Origin: Hermatobates lingyangjiaoensis | Taxonomy: Eukaryota > Arthropoda > Insecta > Hemiptera > Hermatobatidae | Direction: 5' to 3' | NCBI GenBank assembly: GCA_026182355.1 | Contig: JAPFBL010001928.1 | Coordinates: forward strand, 5,589,001 to 5,653,000 | DNA: 64,000 nucleotides | In this document: piece after piece, positions 1 to 11,005 of the stretch | Layout of the letters: each line of letters starts with the position of its first letter | Numbering within the stretch: the first letter of the stretch is position 1 | Notes under the pieces: generated by a model | What the model saw: the letters and a program-made list of their open reading frames with translations, nothing else | What the model was told of the DNA's origin: nothing | Database searches by the model: none | Position numbers and translations under genes: made by a program

Positions 1-2860
1 ACCAGATCGATATCGAGAGAAATGTTTTAAACCACTGATGTAAACTAATAATTCAGCTCCTCTCAAATGACTTACCCACACGGTTATTCGTTTTTGATTT
101 TTAACAAGAGCCATTCTAGTTATCACAATACTATTTTGACTGCACTTTGTGCGAATACAACATAAGTTTATCGGGGAAATTGTGCCACATTCCAGTGGAG
201 GTTTAAAAGTCGTCTTATACGGTTATATTCCGTAGTCTACCTTTCTATGTAAAATAATTATTTCAAAAAAATTGCTTTTTATTATTTTAATGATAAAATG
301 AATTTACATTCAAATATATTATAGTATTTAATTTGATTATTACACATTTTTTGTGATTTTTTCTTTGTATTTAAATTCATAATGACATAATAATTATATA
401 TGTTATATGAAATGACAGAGTAAAACAAACTAATCAAATATTGTATGTTGCCTTAAATTTGATTCTTCGATATACATAAAGGATATACACTCCAAAACAC
501 ACTCACATACACCCTTCTACTCCTACATACTCGTATGTACACTGAAACAAACATACTTAAACAAGCCAATTTTTCTCTAATATTATTAAATAACTTATTT
601 AATGGAGAATAAAAGTAAGTTTAAACAAGCTTTATTAATATTAGCAATAAAAATGGATATTTCTTCTAGCTCACTTAAGGGGATAAAAAAAAAAAAAAGT
701 TCAAAGAGGAACAATAAAGGTTTGCCAGAGAAGGGGTAATGAAATGACTATAAGATGGTTCTAAGCTCAGCTTCTAGGGAATTTCATTAAGGAGGAATTC
801 AAGTCATAACAACGACTCATTAGCCTGATTAATTCTCTTTGGCACCCGCACCAGTAACCTGAGTAATAATCCACTCAAATCACCTACTAATTATCTCGCA
901 ACTATTTCAATTGAAATTTAAGAACACAATGTAAATGATATTTTAACACCTGTTACACTATCATTGCAGTAGTTCCTCTTGGAATATAGAAACCTAATCA
1001 TGTTTCGTTGTTTGATTCAATTTTACGCTAAATCTTTTTGGTTAGTGATCGATTTTTTTCTTTACACTCTATTTCTATCAAGAATGCGCGTTTCAGCGTT
1101 TTTTCCGTTATCATCTCATTTTGTTTTTTCTGAATTCAACCGAGATTACTAATCCATTTATCTTTTCTAAGTTAAAAACATTTTATAGACATTTGCGCGC
1201 AATGTTGATATTCACCATGATTTGAAAATATAATCTATAGATAGTTACATCACCTGATTACTACTAATAAAGACAACAAACTACCTACTCATCCGAACCT
1301 CCTTGTACAAACTCTAAATCCTGCCACCAACCTTCCTCAACCTTACACAACAGTTACTTCATCCACTGACTGTCTCACTACTTGTCCAAACTCATGGCTA
1401 AAAACATTGAAAACCATATCTAACAAGACGACGTGATCTCAAATACATCATTACTGTAGAGACGAACTTAATATCTGACATGAATTACTGGCATTCCAAG
1501 TTATAGTAGCACAGTAATAAAACAGCAGAAGGTCTCTGGTCTGGAACTGCTAGTTACGACGTGCACTATAGTGCGTGGATATATTCGTTGGTCGTTGGTC
1601 GATAGACATTTCAAGGCTGTCTTGAAACAGCATTAATCTCTATATAAAGTAATATTCACAAATTGAATTGTCTCTTCCACAGGATTATCTTAGATATGAA
1701 TAAGGGCCAAAATACATTGAAAATTAGCCCGACACATTTGTTTAAATGGGCTTTAATTTAATTAACAAAGTGTTTCTTTTCAAATATCACAAAAATAACT
1801 GAAAGAAATTTTACATTCATATTTAAAATACTCACATTATTCGTATTTGTATTTTGTTATTCGTATTTGTATTAACAAATGGTGTTCGATTTTAACACCA
1901 TTTTTTGATAATTCTTTGATTGTAATGTAAGATGTTTTATATACGAGTACTGTAGAGCGGGCTTCATACTCGGTACGCCAAGAAAGACACATAGGAAAAA
2001 GGAGGTTATGTTTGAATATTGGAGATAATTTCATCTATTTCACATATCCAAGTATGTGGTTTCCATATCAGAGGAAGATCTTTGTCAATTGAAATGTTAA
2101 ACTATCGCTGTGAAAGCATTGATAGTCATATTACAGTTTTCTACATCTTATCTCGGTGAACAAAGTTTGTCTATGTTAAATAGTATTAAGTGTAACAGTA
2201 GATCAAGTATGGAAGGTGTTGATGAAGAGTTGAAAGTGTGTTTATCTCATATAAGACATAATAATAAAAAAATGCCAAGTCTCATTAAGAGTTTTTTTCT
2301 CATTAGAATACTAGAGTAAAAAATATAATGCAAAAAAAAAGAATAGTTCTTTTATGATACTCCTGTATTCTTATGCTATTTTTCATGTTGCCATTAAATA
2401 CTAATATCACTATTATCAATGGTGTCATATTAATGGGGCAGACCAAAACACTTAACAATCAAAGGAATTCCAAAAGAAATATGAAATAAGAAAATTTAAG
2501 TATAAAAACCTAACCTAAAATTATATTATTAAGAACCAGGAAATCTTGGCAATATAAAAAAGTGCTCCTCGGCACTGGCCTTAATTCCTGAATGCGCCCT
2601 GTGGTGAAAAATATTGAGAAGCCCTGTTGTAGAGAATTAAGTGTAATAAAACAAGTATAAATTTATCTTGAACTTTTTTAAAATAATTGGAACATATATA
2701 ACGACTATTAATTAGCACTATAATCATTTACTCGGCGAAATAATAAAATTGTTAAAAGAAAGATTTTAAAACATAATTAATACTGAGTTCATTGGTAATG
2801 GGTTCTTATTTTAAGTAAAGTAGGGCAAGTATGATGATTTTGATTGGATCATGATGAATA
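1..2860. other. AT-rich DNA, no gene recognised
   Basis: I see no coding region, RNA gene or intact mobile element here. Short open frames (for example 1837-2034 minus and 2110-2319 plus) have no recognisable domain and are of chance length for this base composition. A short A-run lies near 687-700. The stretch lies downstream of the beat exon at 21110-21305 and may be intron or 3' flank of that gene. Confidence 0.6.
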
Positions 2861-2863
2861 TGA

Positions 2864-2882
2864 TGTGTGTGTGTGTGTTTGT

Positions 2883-2930
<48 letters not shown>
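2864..2930. repeat. (GT)n microsatellite
   Basis: Nearly pure GT dinucleotide run, about 33 units with an interruption near 2878-2883. It creates a spurious His-Thr reading frame on the minus strand, which is not a gene. Confidence 0.97.
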
Positions 2931-2931
<1 letters not shown>

Positions 2932-5140
2932 AATAAACCATCTCTATAGCTTGTCGATATTTTAATAGTATATGCTAAAAAAAAATATAATAATTCAAGA
3001 ATCCATAATTGAGATGTGAATATAAATTTAATTAATTTTCCTGTTTTTAGCTTGTCAAAATCAATAACATTAACAGCTTTAGGCATAGAAGGTAGAAACT
3101 CTGATCTGGGCAACTGATTAAGATGAGTTAATGGGCAGGGATCATGACGTAGTAAGAGCTGATGAGTCAGTGGGGCCTAATCACATCCAGATGTGGACAC
3201 TCCACTACTGTACATGTCATGTACAGTCTGAGTGGCTTTCACAGAGAAGCAAAGTGCCTTTACACGAGTAATACTGTCGACCGAAAATTTAAATAACTTC
3301 ATTTAAAGTACATAACTTTCATGTACTCTCAATAATTGGTTCTACTTGTATATTAGTTTCAAGTCCTTGTGTTTCTGATAGAACATCACATCTGAAAAAA
3401 AAACAGATTTGTTGTTGCAGTATTTGTTCTTTGAAGCAAACATTCATTCCCGGCCAGGTTACTTTAATTATTAACTACAAAACTACAGAATACTGGATAG
3501 CAACTAGTGGTATGTTGGGTGCATCTATAAACTTTTTTGGTTAACTCATTAGCTCTTTTATTATCTAGAATGCCACATAAAGACCAAACTCAGATTATAG
3601 CATAAGATAATTACCAGCATTTTTCTGACAGTTCAGAGAACTTTTACTGTTCATAGGAAAACAAGCACTTGTTTTTCAGTCAATTGTTCGATACAGTAAT
3701 CCTTCTAAAACCAAACGTAATGCTAACACAATCTACTTATGTGTCTAAACCTTCTAGTTGTTGGAAAAGTTAGGAGTCAATTTGTACAACTTATCATGCA
3801 TCTCATTCGCGTGCTTGTAATAAAACACTAGTGAACATCGGTCCACACTGCAGTTAGTAAATATGGTGAAACCATAATAAGTATTCTCTTCATAATCCTC
3901 TGTGCTTGGCAGTTAGGCAGAGTGAAACCAATTTTTAGGCGAAAGAAAAATGTTTTCTGTCAATTCTTAGTTGACAGAATTACTATATAGACATTAAGAA
4001 AACAATTGTGGGTAAGAATAAGTCTACGTTTAAAGTAGAAGTAAATAAATTAAAAATATGTGTCATAAAATATATAAAGACCTATATCATTTATTTTTAT
4101 ATAAATTGGTAGTATGTTACCAATAATGCAGGCGCTGTCATAAGAAACAATATAAAAACTATGTACCAATCTTAAAACAATTACTTTATTTATTTGGATT
4201 TTTATTTCTCCGTCTTCAACTAATTACTTCTTTATTGACTTTCGAAAACACTTCTCCAATTATGGCAAGTGTAAGTCAAGACTATTAAAACTGCGCTATC
4301 ATGGGTCACCTTCAGAGCATCTGCACCAAAACACCAATCCGTTTTACCAAGATAATTGTAAACATATTGGTTAGCATTATCGATCTTGAAGCTATACAGT
4401 CAACTTGATACTTCAACTATAATGACTATACACAAAAACGCAACGGAAGTTTAGACTGTTCACATGGGTAATCGCATTATTGTTTAAAAATATTTTAGCG
4501 AAATAATCAGTATTAAATAATTATCAATATGAACAAAGGAGTAGAATATTGGAAAAGCTTTATATTGGATAACGCATAAATTAACTGTAGAGAAGAGGGA
4601 TCAAATTTCCATGAAATGTACACAGATGTATTTTGCGATCTTTATAATATATTTTATTAAATATTACTATCTGTAATGCACATCTGCCAAACAAAATCTA
4701 AATGTATAAATAATATAATAATCTGAAGTGGCCTACGCTCAACTATACTCTAAATAAACATAATATCAAACTCGTTAACCTCCAACTGAAGTATTGTGTT
4801 GTTTACATTTAAACCAATACGCATCATTTGTTTACATTTCGATGTAATAGTTTTATTAGTTATGAGAATTGTAAAATTAATGATGAACATGATATTTTAT
4901 TAAAATTATTAAAGAGAGAGCCTGAAGCTAATCGGAGTCCTAGGCTCCACAGACATAGATGTCATATTGTCTATGCCATTGTTGTAACTAAATAACCTTC
5001 ATAAATCGAGCTAGAGAAGTATCCCTCACTTCTATAGTTTTAAGTACGATTTGATAGAAGACTTTTTCCATTTCGAGATGATTGACTGAAAAACAGATAT
5101 AATGTGATCCCAGGTTTCTACCTTTCTTCAAAAATATGAT
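2931..5140. other. AT-rich DNA with one short palindrome and a GC-richer patch
   Basis: No gene recognised. A moderately GC-rich patch at about 3118-3265 contains a palindrome with 10-bp arms around a single T (3207-3227, core CTGTACATG/CATGTACAG). The rest is plain AT-rich sequence. Confidence 0.5.
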
Positions 5141-5205
5141 AGTTATGTTTTTATACTATATAACTATATAGTTATATAGTATAGTTATATATAACTATAT
5201 ACTAT

Positions 5206-5346
5206 ATAGGTGTGTTCTCTAATCGGGGTTCGGTCAATTTTCCAGGATAGAAAATCAAACTCTCGTTGCCGAAAGTTCAAAGGCAACGAGAGTTTGATTT
5301 TTTATCCTGGAAAATTGACCGAACCCCGATTAGAGAACACACCTAT
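5206..5346. mobile_element. Foldback hairpin element with 65-bp arms
   Basis: Positions 5206-5270 and 5282-5346 are inverted copies of each other with one mismatch (near 5250/5302), around an 11-nt loop (GAAAGTTCAAA). The hairpin is preceded by a 60-bp block of nested TA-rich palindromes (about 5150-5207). It has no coding capacity. The shape resembles the paired Penelope-like terminal units elsewhere in this window, but the arm sequence matches none of them and I see no hammerhead core. It could equally be a foldback MITE or a long terminal-repeat remnant. Confidence 0.7.
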
Positions 5347-6420
5347 TCTATCAAACGGTCGATATATTATTGAATCTGTTATATGCTATATAACTTAGAA
5401 CTATAAAATATAGTTCTTTAAAATATAGTAAAAAATATAGTTCTTTAAAATATAGTAAAAAAATATAAGTACAATTGAAATGCTTTCCTGAAAAAAATAA
5501 TAATGTGATTCATAAACACAAAAAAATCAAAAATATTAAATTGAATATTTAGTTAAACAAATTTAATTAAAAATAATATAAAAATATTAAGTCTGATTGA
5601 ATGATGGAACAGACGGATTTGATTACACTTTGTTAGGAAAATCCATCATACAATGGAAAGCATCAGAAATTATATTTTTAATTGACGGAAATTTTTTATA
5701 TATCAGAATTTATTCCTCTTACATCTCATAAAATGACATTAAATCATTAAAAATGAATTTGTTAAACCTCTAAACATTAATTTTATATCAGTTGATTTAT
5801 TTAAAAAAAAAATTGTCAATAATTGTTTCACGATTACAATACTTATAAAGTAAAAAAAAAAGTTATTTCCATGCTTGATTGGTATTTTCTCTAGATCACA
5901 CTTATATTTCAACGTACTATATGTTTAAGATTAAAATCAGTTCAATGAAATGTTAACTACTTTAAACGCCTTGCGTCATGTAGTAATGTAAAAGTTCATA
6001 ACTTTTTCTTATTCAATGAATCTTTTCTTTTGTATGTACATATAGTGAAGCAAAACAATTCCCTTTATTTTGATTACACAATACATTGCATTCCTACTTT
6101 TTTACACGAATATTTTCTTTTTGATAAATGTCTGCTTTCTGTATATTAAAATATATAAAGAAAGCATTCATGTTTACGAGTTTAATTTAAATCTAAAAAA
6201 TTGACAGAGTTTAGAATTATGATTCAACTATTTCGTGAAGTATTTGATAAATTTAGATTTCGTATACATCAATTAAATTGACAGAAAAAAAAAACAAAAA
6301 AAAATCATAAAACCCACTACTATATTCTGACTGCCTCGTCATCAGGTAGAAATATAATAGCGAGTTTTTGTGATATCTTTTTTTCTGTGTTCTTATTGTG
6401 AATATGCCTTAAGTAGTTTC
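5347..6420. other. Very AT-rich DNA, nothing recognised
   Basis: A short duplicated string (TTCTTTAAAATATAGTAAAA) occurs twice at about 5413-5460. No genes, RNAs or elements were recognised. Confidence 0.6.
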
Positions 6421-6422
6421 AT

Positions 6423-6495
6423 TGCTTATATATAATGTAAAATGTCGATACAAAATCTTGAACATACATAAATCATTTATCTTGAACTATTGTTT
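6423..6495 (+). repeat. Dispersed repeat, copy 1 (second copy 7920-7992)
   Basis: About 72 bp, starting TTGCTTATATATAATGTAAA, recurs at 7920-7992 with roughly 85-90% identity in the same orientation. In both places a second shared motif (CACATAAAGACTGCTG) follows downstream (7074 and 8031), so the two are fragments of one longer repeat with internal divergence. It probably belongs to the Penelope-like debris of this region, because the second copy runs into a hammerhead unit at 8088. Confidence 0.7.
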
Positions 6496-6764
6496 TCTAT
6501 TAATAGACGTGAGGTAGAAGAGGTGTGAGAGATGTTTTAGACTGTAATAACGTCAGATATTAAAGTTTCAAAGGAAACTGTTGCAACTGCAACTACTAAA
6601 CATTAGTCAATATGATGACAGTTAAAGCGAAAATAAATTAAATTAAAAAGATGGATCATATATTATAGATAATATTAAAGTGAAATATAATTATGCAGTC
6701 AAGAATTTTTTGTTAATAAATCATTGAAAAATACTTAAACTAATAAAAAAGAATATGTATTGAA

Positions 6765-6965
6765 TTATCTTAATTGAATTTTATTATTTCACTCTAATTT
6801 TATAACTGATTAGATATAATTTATATTATAGTGTCTTCCTGATGATGAACACAAAGTGTTCGAAACGCGTTGAATAAAACTTCATTTGTGTGGAGACTTT
6901 TGTTTATCTATTTTACCTCAGAATGAGTAAATACCATACGATTTCGGATTGCACAACTAATGTTT
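6765..6965 (+). mobile_element. Penelope-like terminal unit, family A, with hammerhead core
   Basis: This 200-bp unit recurs at 42913-43065 (plus), and its end is found inverted at 42809-42895. All copies share a distal end GAGTAAATACCA...GATTGCAC, which also occurs at 58306-58346 and, inverted, at 35800-35830. The recurrence at unrelated sites shows it is a dispersed element terminus. The hammerhead core is annotated separately. No coding sequence of the parent element is attached here. Confidence 0.75.
6830..6880 (+). ncRNA. Type I hammerhead ribozyme motif (family A)
   Basis: CUGAUGA at 6839-6845 is followed by a 6-bp stem II (GAACAC 6847-6852 with GUGUUC 6856-6861, loop AAA). Next come GAAA at 6862-6865 and a self-complementary stem III ACGCGU (6865-6870), with H17 = U6871. 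Stem I is only 3 bp (UUC 6836-6838 with GAA 6872-6874). The order and the very short stem III match the type I hammerheads known from Penelope-like elements and schistosome satellite DNA, which are thought to cleave efficiently as dimers. Cleavage would fall between 6871 and 6872. Activity is inferred. Confidence 0.75.
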
Positions 6966-7541
6966 TAAAAAAGAATATGTAATTAATTAAAGTATAACTA
7001 AAATAGAATAAAAGTTTCAGTGTTTTTGGATCAAACTGCATACATTGTGGGTTCTAAGCTAATGTGACTGTTCACATAAAGACTGCTGTCTTTTTTTACT
7101 TCGACTTTAAGGCAATTATTGAAAGAAATGACTTATATGCTAGTATGGGTAGTGGCAAATGAGTACTGTGGTGCCTGAAAACATCGCAGCTTTTATAAAA
7201 ATGCTGAATAATGTGATTAATACTAAAAGTACACAAGATACTAAGCAGTAAAAATTGCATCTATGATAGATGCTTAAAACAACCGTTTTCATCAAAAAAT
7301 GAGTACGGGAGCAAGGCTGTTACTACCATATTATAACATAAATACCGATATATAAATGAGTATATCTAAAAATATTCTATTAAAAGAATAAAATGAAAAA
7401 ATTATAAAGAAAATTGTTGATTGATAACAATATTTTACATTAATACATTAAATAAACACAAAGCAATTTCTTTCGTGCACTAATATTTGAACGTTGTTGA
7501 ATGGAGCGATCAATCATTTACTCGTAGATTCATGGAAATCA

Positions 7542-7568
7542 TGTGTGTCTGTGTGTGTGTGTGTGTGA
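7542..7568. repeat. (GT)n microsatellite
   Basis: Short GT dinucleotide run with one CT interruption near 7550. Confidence 0.95.
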
Positions 7569-7919
7569 TTTATACAGGCTAAGAGGAAAAATGTTTATCC
7601 GAAAAACTTCCCTTCCAATTTCTCTGGGACATGATTCTCGAATTGGTAAGGAAAACAAAGCCCTTTATCAAGTGATATTTCTCATTTTGAATTCACCACA
7701 ATCTGGGATATTGACAAAATAGTAGGCAAACATAAATTCATTTCAAGATAAAAAAAAAACAACGGTTTGTTGAATAAATATTATTGTTAAATTCAACGAT
7801 GCTCATTTTCTTCAATCATATTATTCAAATTGAACTATTTTCAATTGGTATTCATGAATATAAAAATCAATGTTTTTTTTTAGAATACGGAGGTGCACAA
7901 AAATAGCCATTTTCAATTA

Positions 7920-8045
7920 ATTGCTTATATATAATATAATATGTCGAAGCAAAATCTTGAACATACATAAATCATAGATTTTGAGCTATTGTTTCAAAAA
8001 TTAAAGTACAATATAGATTACATGGCTTCACATAAAGACTGCTGG
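7920..8045 (+). repeat. Dispersed repeat, copy 2 (of 6423-6495 / 7074-7115)
   Basis: This is the second copy of the repeat described at 6423, with the two halves closer together. It contains TTGCTTATATATAATATAAT at its start and CACATAAAGACTGCTGGC near its end. Confidence 0.7.
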
Positions 8046-8050
8046 CTATT

Positions 8051-8240
8051 TGACTTGGACTTAAACTCCAAGTCAAAAAGTTGTGTTTAAAAACCCAACT
8101 GAAACACCAGATGTTCTCTGCATCTAGTGTTTCAGTTGGGTTTTTGACTCTGACGAAGAACGCTTGTTACGGTTGAAAGATCTTAGTCTTGTTTTCCAAT
8201 TTTTTTATTGTGGTTTGATCATTGATATATATACAATTTA
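8051..8240 (+). mobile_element. Penelope-like terminal unit, family Z, with hairpins and hammerhead
   Basis: A 9-bp hairpin (TGACTTGGA 8051-8059 / TCCAAGTCA 8067-8075) is followed by a 25-bp inverted repeat with one mismatch (8089-8113 / 8121-8145). After that comes the family Z unit, which ends ATTGTGGTTTGATCATTGA and a short (TA)n. Family Z recurs at 10689-10769, 10850-11040, 13838-13875, 20104-20220, 41847-41900, 45530-45612 and 57045-57125. Here only the inner end is doubled into a hairpin, unlike the full 93-bp hairpin at 10850. Confidence 0.8.
8146..8188 (+). ncRNA. Hammerhead ribozyme motif (family Z, one stem II mismatch)
   Basis: CUGACGA (8150-8156), a stem II around loop CUUGUUA with one base changed relative to the copy at 10963 (an A·G mismatch at 8160), GAAA (8175-8178), stem III AGAUCU, and stem I GACU/AGUC. 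The layout is identical to the better copy at 10963-11005. Confidence 0.75.
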
Positions 8241-8268
8241 TTCTCTATTAGTCCAGTTATACCGTTGA

Positions 8269-8582
8269 CCTTTCAACTCTTTTATTCTAACCGCTTGTTT
8301 TTTGTACATTATTGACCTTTGACCTTCTCTTTATATTAACCTGTACTATCCTTTTAATCTATTTATAGCAATGACTAAGCATGAGTCATCGATTTTAATT
8401 TAACATGTCACTTGACCTTCCTTGAATTTCTTGGACTTTCAACTCTTTTATTCTAACCACTTGTTTCTTGTTCATTATTGACCTTTGACCTTCTCTTTAT
8501 ATTAACCTGTAGTATCCTTTTAATCTATTTATAGAAATGACTAAGCATGAGTCATCGATTTTAGTTTAACATGTCACTTGGC
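8269..8582 (+). repeat. Tandem direct repeat, period 166 bp, two copies
   Basis: The segment starting TTTCAACTCTTTTATTCTAA at 8271 restarts at 8437 and runs to about 8582 with only a few substitutions; both copies end at TTTAACATGTCACTTG. The second copy runs directly into the start codon of a Penelope-like N-terminal ORF (8571). This is therefore probably the 5' untranslated or pseudo-LTR part of that element, duplicated head to tail. Tandem 5' structures are known for Penelope-like elements. Confidence 0.85.
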
Positions 8583-8750
8583 CAACTTCTTTTCCAGTTG
8601 AACCCTGTTAGCAGGAGGTTACTTCGTAGGATCGAATCTCTCAGTCTTAAGATCGTGAATGCCGAGACTGCGGTTAATTTTAATGATACTTGTTTAAAAG
8701 AAGATCTGCTGCCTATTTATACCAATATATATATATATAAATCAAAAAAG
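8571..8750 (+). pseudogene. Penelope-like element ORF, N-terminal fragment
   Basis: The frame begins MSLGQL and continues through LRRIESLSLKIVNAETAVNF and NDTCLKEDLLPIYTNI before running into (TA)n that encodes Ile-Tyr repeats. The same start and block are seen in two other fragments of this window (12437-12565 plus and 12235-12370 minus), which fixes the ATG and shows a conserved N-terminus. A block with a conserved leucine/lysine helix followed by C-L-x-x-D/G-L-L-P-x-Y/F-T is typical of the region before the reverse transcriptase in PLEs. No reverse transcriptase follows: the ORF is lost at the TA array near 8720. It is a truncated remnant directly downstream of the 166-bp tandem repeat. 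Confidence 0.75.
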
Positions 8751-8879
8751 ACAACAAATAGAAGAAGCGAGAAAACTTATATATATATATTATATATTCA
8801 CTTAATAAACGGAATGAAGATCCAAACTGTGTACAATACGAGCTCAAAATTGAAGAAAAGTAGCACATAAAGTTAGGAA

Positions 8880-9061
8880 ACTCACTTATAAACTCGAATT
8901 TCTGGGCAATCTATCTTCAAGAGAAAAGAGAAAAAGGAAGACGAAGCACGTTGTAGATGCAACGGCAAGTAACCCAGGGACAGATTTCCCAAAAATTTGA
9001 GTTAGTAAGTGTATTTGTTTACTTTGTGTGTTACTCTTCTCCGACTTTAAATTCGTATATG

Positions 9062-9062
<1 letters not shown>
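8880..9062. mobile_element. Penelope-like terminal unit, family Q, inverted pair
   Basis: The left part (8880-8965) is an inverted copy of the family Q unit seen at 42018-42110: GGGCAATCTATCTTCAAGAG, then a purine-rich stretch, then GCACGTTGTAGATG. The right part (8980-9060) is a short plus copy ending AGTAAGTGTATTTGTTTACT...TGTGTGTTA. (TA)n follows at once. The hammerhead core is too degraded to call. Confidence 0.6.

Positions 9063-9101
<39 letters not shown>
9063..9101. repeat. (TA)n microsatellite
   Basis: About 19 pure TA units directly abutting a Penelope-like terminal unit. Spurious Tyr-Ile reading frames on both strands arise from it. Confidence 0.97.
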
Positions 9102-9108
<7 letters not shown>

Positions 9109-10440
9109 AGAATTTGAATTGAAAGGTGATCAGAAAATCCTTATGCAATTTAGAGTAGAAAATTCAGAAATAGTACTAAAATCTTTCAATCAAAAAACTA
9201 ATCTTTAGATTCACATTTGACCTCTGATTGAATATTTCTGCCAGTGGTCATAATACATGTGCCATGTATGCTGTAAGTAAATTACATTAAATATTTTGTT
9301 TATTTCAGTACAACTAAAAAAATTATTTATAATTAAATAAATAAATTAAACAATAGTTATTCTCATGCCATTAGAGGATTTAATTAATAATGTGAACTTA
9401 GTTTCTTAACAAACTTTAGTTACTCTTTAGGCAGAAACTTTATCTGTCTATATAAAGTTTCAATCGATTTTAACTATCAGTCAACTACACTATTTCACAA
9501 AATTAACTTTTGTTATTGTTATATCTTTTTATCGTTGTTTTTGATTAAAATAACAATAGAAATTAAAGTAGGCTTTCTAAGGTTTGTTTTAATATGGTAG
9601 ATGGTTATTTTGGCTAAAATATAAATTTAGTTTACATAGTTTAAATTCCTAACTTCATGGCAGTCATAGGAATGACTGAAATATCCTGATAAAATAATTA
9701 TTATGCTATTATTTACCTATTATTAAAAACTAATTAAAAGTACCACTGTTTATTTTCAGATCCAATATTTCATCATCATCATTTCATTATAAACAAATTG
9801 AAATTAAAAAAAAAAAAATTTCTTATATAGTAACAGTTTCTATTTCATTGGAAATAAACACATTGATCCATTTCTAATAAAAGTTTTCAATGTAATATCC
9901 ATTAACTCAGAAGTTGGATAAAAATTTATTGCGCCATTACACAAAGGGTGGAATTAATAGGAATTTTAATTCGAAATCAATACTTGGTCAATTTGCTTTA
10001 TTTTCTATATATTCTCTTGCAAAAACACTTAGGTTGCAGTTACTTTTTTTTTAAAAAAAAAAATTATCATGGTCCATTTTATTGAACCTTAGGTTGATTT
10101 CATACAAAGTATTATTATTCAAACAGTATTATTTTATTCAACAATACTGTTGAGCTCATGAATTTCATCTTACTCTAACTACTTCCTAATGATATAGCCG
10201 TCTCATACACACGATGTTCACTTTGCCTTCCTTCACTGATTTTAAAAGTTTGTTTGTAAGTTTAAACATGAAATGAATATCACTTTATTAAAGAAATATG
10301 GAGTAAACAAATCCATGCATGAGAAAGATAAAGGGAAAAATAAAGTAATTATCATATATTAATAAAATTTAAGAAATAATTGTATAGATTTATACCTTTT
10401 GAAAAAATCATAGTGAATTAATTGGCATAAATAAATAAAA
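9102..10440. other. AT-rich DNA, nothing recognised
   Basis: No gene, RNA or element recognised. It contains short A-runs (about 9807-9818 and 10047-10062). Confidence 0.6.
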
Positions 10441-10473
10441 TATTATATATATATATATATATATAATATATAT
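10441..10473. repeat. (TA)n microsatellite, start of a five-array chain
   Basis: Imperfect TA array. It is the first of five arrays (10441, 10629, 10769, 11041, 11191) that separate four different hammerhead-family units within 780 bp. Confidence 0.95.
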
Positions 10474-10628
10474 ATTTGCGCTCCGTTCTTCGACGTGGGG
10501 AGATCTCTCTCACTTCGTCCTCTCTTCTAGTCTACTCTCCTGATGACGAACAACAGTTCGAAATATTGAATTCTGTAAGTTTTCTTTGTATTCTCTTTTC
10601 TGTGTCGTGCTTTGTGTAATTTAAAGTT
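10474..10628 (+). mobile_element. Solo Penelope-like terminal unit, family B
   Basis: A 155-bp unit bounded by (TA)n on both sides. It carries a pyrimidine-rich leader (TCTCTCTCACTTCGTCCTCT), a hammerhead core, and the run AATTCTGTAAGTTTTCTTTG typical of the 3' side of these units. Neither flank carries PLE coding sequence. Confidence 0.7.
10533..10580 (+). ncRNA. Hammerhead-like motif (family B)
   Basis: CUGAUGA at 10540-10546, stem II GAAC (10548-10551) with GUUC (10556-10559) around AACA, GAAA at 10560-10563, stem III AUAU, H17 = U10567. Stem I is poor (2 clear pairs). The core is intact, but activity is less certain than for family Z. Confidence 0.6.
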
Positions 10629-10688
10629 TTTATATATATATATATATATATATATAATAAAGATTTCACATAAACACATGAAATAACA

Positions 10689-10765
10689 ATCAATGATCAA
10701 ACCACAATAAGAAAATGGGAAAGCAAGACTATGATCTTTCCATTTTCTTATTGTGGTTTGATCAT

Positions 10766-10769
<4 letters not shown>
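10689..10769. mobile_element. Family Z end hairpin, 30-bp perfect arms
   Basis: Positions 10689-10718 and 10740-10769 are perfect inverted copies of the family Z outer end (ATCAATGATCAAACCACAAT...), with a 21-nt loop. It lies between two (TA)n arrays. A direct repeat of the left flank (AAAGATTTCACATAAACACA) occurs at about 10662 and 10818, so the two neighbouring Z hairpins share the same outer end. Confidence 0.85.

Positions 10770-10818
<49 letters not shown>
10769..10818. repeat. (TA)n microsatellite
   Basis: About 24 TA units separating the short and long family Z hairpins. Confidence 0.97.
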
Positions 10819-10821
<3 letters not shown>

Positions 10822-10884
10822 ATTTCACATAAACACGTGAAACAACAATCAATGATCAAACCACAATAAGAAATGGGAAAACAA

Positions 10885-10927
10885 GACTAAGATCTTTCAA
10901 CCGTAACAAGCGGTCTTCGTCAGAGTC
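10885..10927 (-). ncRNA. Type I hammerhead ribozyme (family Z), minus-strand arm
   Basis: Exact mirror of 10963-11005 in the left arm of the 93-bp hairpin. On the minus strand it has the same CUGACGA, 5-bp stem II, GAAA, stem III AGAUCU and 4-bp stem I. Confidence 0.85.
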
Positions 10928-10962
10928 AAAAACCCAACTGACACTTCGTCAGTTGGGTTTTT

Positions 10963-11005
10963 GACTCTGACGAAGACCGCTTGTTACGGTTGAAAGATCT
11001 TAGTC
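10963..11005 (+). ncRNA. Type I hammerhead ribozyme (family Z), best copy
   Basis: Stem I is GACU (10963-10966) with AGUC (11002-11005). CUGACGA spans 10967-10973. Stem II is GACCG (10975-10979) with CGGUU (10987-10991) around CUUGUUA. GAAA is at 10992-10995. Stem III is the palindrome AGAUCU (10995-11000), and H17 is U11001, so cleavage is expected between 11001 and 11002. Every conserved core position is present. The minimal stem III suggests dimeric or tandem-transcript cleavage, as described for PLE and retrozyme hammerheads. Confidence 0.88.

Noticed and set aside
2811..3113. 100-codon minus frame with a His-Thr repeat
   Set aside because: Produced by the (GT)n microsatellite; no domain, and its codons are the repeat itself.
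3158..3190. Hammerhead core CTGATGAGTC
   Set aside because: The string matches the classic core start, but there is no paired stem II and no GAAA downstream.
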